From NCBI GenBank assembly GCA_020024285.1, contig JAHHTZ010000007.1:36483-100482 (forward strand): a stretch of 64,000 nt of DNA, in the 5' to 3' direction. This stretch comes from Oscillospiraceae bacterium. Its GTDB lineage: Bacteria; Bacillota; Clostridia; Oscillospirales; Ruminococcaceae. Under the pieces are notes generated by a model that had not been told where the DNA came from, did not search any database, and saw only the letters and a list, made by a program, of their open reading frames with translations. The position numbers and the translations under genes were made by a program. Below, piece after piece: positions 61,321 to 64,000 of the stretch; within the stretch, counting starts at the first letter, position 1; every line of letters begins with the position of its first letter.

Positions 61321-62505
61321 CTATTTTTTGAACTGTGGACGTTTGAAGTTTGGATTCTCTGTAACGCTGGAAGCAGCAGTTCCTGCATTGACACGTTTTG
61401 CCATCACAACAAAGCGCTGGTCTGCACGCTTTCCATAAACACGGGTACAGGTGGAAAGGGTCAGGATCTGATCACTTGTGCTTACATTGACGTTGTAATT
61501 GTGGATGCTGCGTTTTTTCGCTTCATCGAGAATCGTCTTGTACTGTGCAGCAGAAGGGTATGCGGTGATGTAGTTAAAGGTATCTTCGGTATAGAATACA
61601 GCAAACACCTGCCATACATAGTCTTTTTCAGTAGTAGAGAAATAGATGAATGGTGTTTTCTGTGCAAAGCTCAGGGTGTGGAAGGATGGAAGCTGTCCAA
61701 ACATTACGTCATTTGGATTTCCAACTCTCAATGGAGTGAAAACATTGGTCCAGTTATGACCATAGAGAATGTTGTTGGTAGCCAGACCTTTTTTGAAGTT
61801 GCACTCATAGTCTGCATAGATTACGCCGTTTTTGCTCTGATTTTTTCTATAGTCTCTTGCTACATAGTAGCTGTTATCTGTATGCTGTACAACAGGATAG
61901 TCAATATTGGTGTTCGGGATCTGAATCCAGCCGATGGTTTCGTTGTTGACTTTATCCTTATGTTCCTTCGCTTTTCCGGAGAGAGAGGTTGCAGAGGAGG
62001 TCAGCTTGTCCTTAGAATCCTCTTTTGCATTCTCTGTTTCCTTTGCTGGGTCTTTGGCAGGGTCCTTTGTTGGGTCCTTTGCTGGATCTTTGGCAGGATC
62101 TTTTGCTGGGTCCTTCGTTGGATCTTTCGCGGCAGAAGGATCAGCGCCTGGCTTGTTTTCCGTAGTTTCGCCTGGTTTTTGTTCTGAAGCATCTTCAGGT
62201 TTTTTATCAGATTCAGTTTTTGGATCTTCGCTCTCTGTATTCTCTGTATCAGAAGGTTCTTCGGACTCCTTATTGTCTTCCTCGGAATCGTCTTTTTCAG
62301 AATCGTTATCTGTGATGGAATCTTCTGTTTTTGGATCCTCTTTCTCTGCAACAGAAGGATCTTCATGATTCATCATTTTTACAATACCAAGTCCAACGCC
62401 TGCAACAACGAGCAGTGCTACCAGAATCGCTGCACCCGGATAGCGAGCAAAAAAACCTTTTTTGCTGTCAGACTTTGATGTTTTTTCTCCGATTTTTGTT
62501 TTCAT
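61321..62505 (-). CDS. srtB: Class B sortase with a repeat-rich stalk
   Basis: A 394-residue membrane-anchored transpeptidase that attaches surface proteins to cell wall or pilus. The N-terminal cytoplasmic tail is followed by one transmembrane helix (AAILVALLVVAGVGLGIV). A low-complexity acidic stalk (about 50-165) then includes roughly seven DPAK/DPTK units before the sortase domain (about 190-394) with TLSTC (Cys353) and an Arg in KRADQRFVV. Class B membership rests on the fold size and the QIPNTNIDYPVVQHTDNSYY block. The sorting motif it recognises cannot be told, and no substrate gene is adjacent. Confidence 0.92.
   Translation of the reverse strand: MKTKIGEKTSKSDSKKGFFARYPGAAILVALLVVAGVGLGIVKMMNHEDPSVAEKEDPKTEDSITDNDSEKDDSEEDNKESEEPSDTENTESEDPKTESDKKPEDASEQKPGETTENKPGADPSAAKDPTKDPAKDPAKDPAKDPTKDPAKDPAKETENAKEDSKDKLTSSATSLSGKAKEHKDKVNNETIGWIQIPNTNIDYPVVQHTDNSYYVARDYRKNQSKNGVIYADYECNFKKGLATNNILYGHNWTNVFTPLRVGNPNDVMFGQLPSFHTLSFAQKTPFIYFSTTEKDYVWQVFAVFYTEDTFNYITAYPSAAQYKTILDEAKKRSIHNYNVNVSTSDQILTLSTCTRVYGKRADQRFVVMAKRVNAGTAASSVTENPNFKRPQFKK
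62035..62140 (-). repeat. Tandem 12-bp repeat in the sortase stalk
   Basis: About seven copies of a 12-base unit encoding Asp-Pro-Ala/Thr-Lys lie in the sortase stalk. They are imperfect at third positions and could vary in copy number by slippage. Confidence 0.8.
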
Positions 62506-62731
62506 GTTCCTGCACCTCGAAAATAAGTTTTGATCCAGCTCTACCTCACAATAAGTTCAAGGGGTATTGATTTGCTGTTTTAAAAATGAATTTCAACGAT
62601 CCATCAAATTATACCATATATTTCTTAGAAATTTAAATAGAAAAAGGATAAAATGTTGTAAAAAATCGAAAGAAATTTATGGCAAAATTGCTGTAAGATT
62701 TGGCGGAAGACTTTCTTGACATAATTTACAA

Positions 62732-62763
62732 AAAAAGGTACTGCTTTTAAGGCAGTACCTTTG
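62732..62763 (-). terminator. Terminator of the zinc-ribbon gene
   Basis: Hairpin AAAGGTACTGC / GCAGTACCTTT; T7 follows on the minus strand. Confidence 0.88.
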
Positions 62764-62780
62764 AAATCTGTTATATCAGA

Positions 62781-63059
62781 TTATCTTTCTTCTTTCATTT
62801 TTGCAAAGCACTCGCTGCAGTATACAGGGCGGTCTTCACGTGGTTTGAAAGGAACTTTTGCTTCGCAGCCGCAGCCAGCGCAAACAGCAGTGTACATTTC
62901 TCTTTCAGATTTTTTACCAGCTTTGCGTGCATCTCTGCAAGCTTTGCATCTCTGTGGTTCATTCTGGAAGCCTTTTTCTGCATAGAACTCCTGTTCGCCA
63001 GCAGTGAATACAAATTCAGCTCCACATTCTTTGCATACCAATGTTTTGTCTTCGTACAT
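62781..63059 (-). CDS. Zinc-ribbon domain protein
   Basis: A 92-residue protein with two cysteine sites. The first (CKECGAEFVFTAGEQEFYAEKGF...CKAC) is the probable zinc-ribbon of the zf-trcl type, and the second (CAGCGCEAKVPFKP...CSEC) is similar. The two together suggest DNA, RNA or protein binding, but no function is known. GCGAGG precedes the ATG. It lies downstream of sigH on the same strand, 138 bases away. Confidence 0.85.
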   Translation of the reverse strand: MYEDKTLVCKECGAEFVFTAGEQEFYAEKGFQNEPQRCKACRDARKAGKKSEREMYTAVCAGCGCEAKVPFKPREDRPVYCSECFAKMKEER

Positions 63060-63197
63060 GATCGTATACCTCGCTTAATGAATTTGCCCACAGACTAATT
63101 AAAACTGAGTCACAAACTGCTCTGCCAACGAGCCAAGGGCATATATACAGCAAAACCTTCATGGCTTCACTGACCGATGAAATAATAAGACGGGCAC

Positions 63198-63782
63198 TTA
63201 GCCCTCTCTGAGCTTTCGTCTTATACGTTGCAGGGCATTGTCTACAGCTTTCACAGACAAATTCAGTTCTTCTGCCATTTCTTTATAAGAATGGCCGCTG
63301 AGGTACAATGATAAGGTTTCCTGTTCTAAATTAGACAAAAGGCTTCTTGCTTTTTCCATAAGAAGCTCTCGTTCTTCCTTCAAAGCTACAATGCGAAAAG
63401 GGTCTTTCTCTTCGTTCGCCACTCCGTCAGATTGTTCCAAGTCTTCTAAGAGCAAATAATTCTGCAATGCTTGATATTTATCACTTTTTCTCTTTTCCAG
63501 TTCCACAAGCATTTTATTTCGGATACAAATATTACAGTAAGTTCGAAAAGATGCATTTTGAGACACATCATAGCTTCTTATTGCATTGAGTAATCCAATC
63601 AAGCCTTCCTGAATCAGATCATCCCGATCAGACTGGGCGATCCCATATTCAGCGGCCTTAAAACGAATCCGTGGCATATACCGGCGAATCAATTCTGTGA
63701 TAGAATCCGTATCTCCCTTGCAAGAAGCAGAGACTAACACTTCATCAGGCACAACAGATAAATCGTGTTCTTTTTCAGGCAT
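63198..63782 (-). CDS. sigH: Sporulation sigma factor SigH
   Basis: A 194-residue sigma-70-family factor matching SigH (Spo0H), which directs early sporulation genes. Region 2 (LIRRYMPRIRFKAAEYGI...DRDDLIQEGLIGLLNAIRSYD) and region 4 (LSNLEQETLSLYLSGHSYKEMAEELNLSVKAVDNALQRIRRKL, helix-turn-helix) are intact. The ATG follows ATAGGAG. It has a strong promoter 35 bases upstream. The endospore-former assignment of this organism rests partly on this gene and BofA. Confidence 0.93.
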   Translation of the reverse strand: MPEKEHDLSVVPDEVLVSASCKGDTDSITELIRRYMPRIRFKAAEYGIAQSDRDDLIQEGLIGLLNAIRSYDVSQNASFRTYCNICIRNKMLVELEKRKSDKYQALQNYLLLEDLEQSDGVANEEKDPFRIVALKEERELLMEKARSLLSNLEQETLSLYLSGHSYKEMAEELNLSVKAVDNALQRIRRKLREG

Positions 63783-63816
63783 AGGTTGCTCCTATTAAAA
63801 AAATACCACTGGGTTC

Positions 63817-63845
63817 ATTATATCTCTTTCCAATATCTCTGTCAA
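63817..63845 (-). promoter_or_regulatory. Predicted promoter of sigH
   Basis: On the minus strand, TTGACA (63845-63840) and TATAAT (63822-63817) with 17-base spacing: a perfect sigma-A consensus. Confidence 0.8.
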
Positions 63846-63912
63846 TCTTTTTTTCAACATTTGTAAAATTTCTTTGCACATTATACAAAAAAAGTGTGAA
63901 GAAACTGACACA

Positions 63913-63948
63913 AGAAAAAGCACTCCATATTATCTATGGAGTGCTTTT
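63913..63948 (-). terminator. Terminator of tRNA-Asn
   Basis: Hairpin AAAGCACTCCATA / TATGGAGTGCTTT, directly after the tRNA 3' end on the minus strand. Confidence 0.82.
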
Positions 63949-64000
63949 GGCTCCCCCTGTCTGGCTCGAACAGACGACCCTGCGGTTAACAGCCGCATGC
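63948..64000 (-). tRNA. tRNA-Asn (GTT), 5' part outside the window
   Basis: On the minus strand, GCATGCGGCTGTTAACCGC gives the anticodon stem with anticodon GTT, followed by a T-arm (GTTCGAGCC) and a 3' acceptor half ending in encoded CCA. The D-arm and 5' acceptor half lie beyond position 64000. Confidence 0.93.

Noticed and set aside
62035..62140. A CRISPR-like or mobile repeat
   Set aside because: The periodic units lie within the sortase coding frame and encode a regular Asp-Pro-Ala/Thr-Lys stalk; there are no spacers.

Overview
The window reads as ordinary chromosome of an anaerobic, endospore-forming low-GC Gram-positive bacterium of the class Clostridia, most likely Oscillospirales. 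The evidence is a SigH-type sporulation sigma factor, BofA and YaaL homologues, a [FeFe] hydrogenase, Rex, a class B sortase, strong Shine-Dalgarno sites and S-box, RFN and THF riboswitches. No phage, insertion sequence, plasmid gene or CRISPR array was seen. One visibly AT-rich gene (about 39.7-40.5 kb) looks foreign.

Layout. 0-9 kb: glyoxalase-like protein, S-box-controlled metK, an Xaa-Pro aminopeptidase, a PepV-like dipeptidase followed by a MATE transporter, a cupin regulator and a lipoprotein. 9-24 kb: class III FBPase, riboflavin (RibU), pantothenate (PanT-CoaX) and folate (FolT) uptake genes, a Mn-dependent pyrophosphatase, a group-B-like [FeFe] hydrogenase, transaldolase, Rex, a Usp-like protein, a lipase-like hydrolase, an SDR and tRNA-Lys. 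24-36 kb: RecG, nitroreductase, a TPR protein, a large TetM-like GTPase fused to a Rae1/YacP-like NYN nuclease, tRNA-Leu, SecG-RNase R, an acetyltransferase, YaaL-BofA, a small Cys-rich protein and RNase P RNA. 36-46 kb: a second MATE transporter, MntP, small unknowns, an AT-rich CPBP protease, and topoisomerase IV (parE - acetyltransferase - parC). 46-55 kb: the minus-strand lines DUF512-der-plsY-gpsA and yceD-rpmF, a small P-loop protein, Pgi, a DacF-like carboxypeptidase and an HPr-like protein. 55-64 kb: MtaB, single-chain PurL, sortase B with a repeat stalk, a zinc-ribbon protein, SigH and a partial tRNA-Asn.

How it fits together. Three ECF substrate-binding subunits occur within about 11 kb without energy-coupling genes, each tied to its vitamin by a riboswitch or a neighbouring kinase. 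This suggests a vitamin scavenger that shares one ECF module encoded elsewhere. Rex lies about 3.4 kb from the hydrogenase, whose predicted promoter overlaps a Rex-like operator, suggesting NADH/NAD+ control of hydrogen metabolism.

The strongest candidate for undescribed biology is the GTPase-NYN fusion at 28668-31238. It joins a factor expected to enter the ribosomal A site to a relative of an A-site mRNA endonuclease, in one chain. Second is an HPr-like protein whose active-site HARPA segment is cleanly missing while the regulatory serine segment remains.
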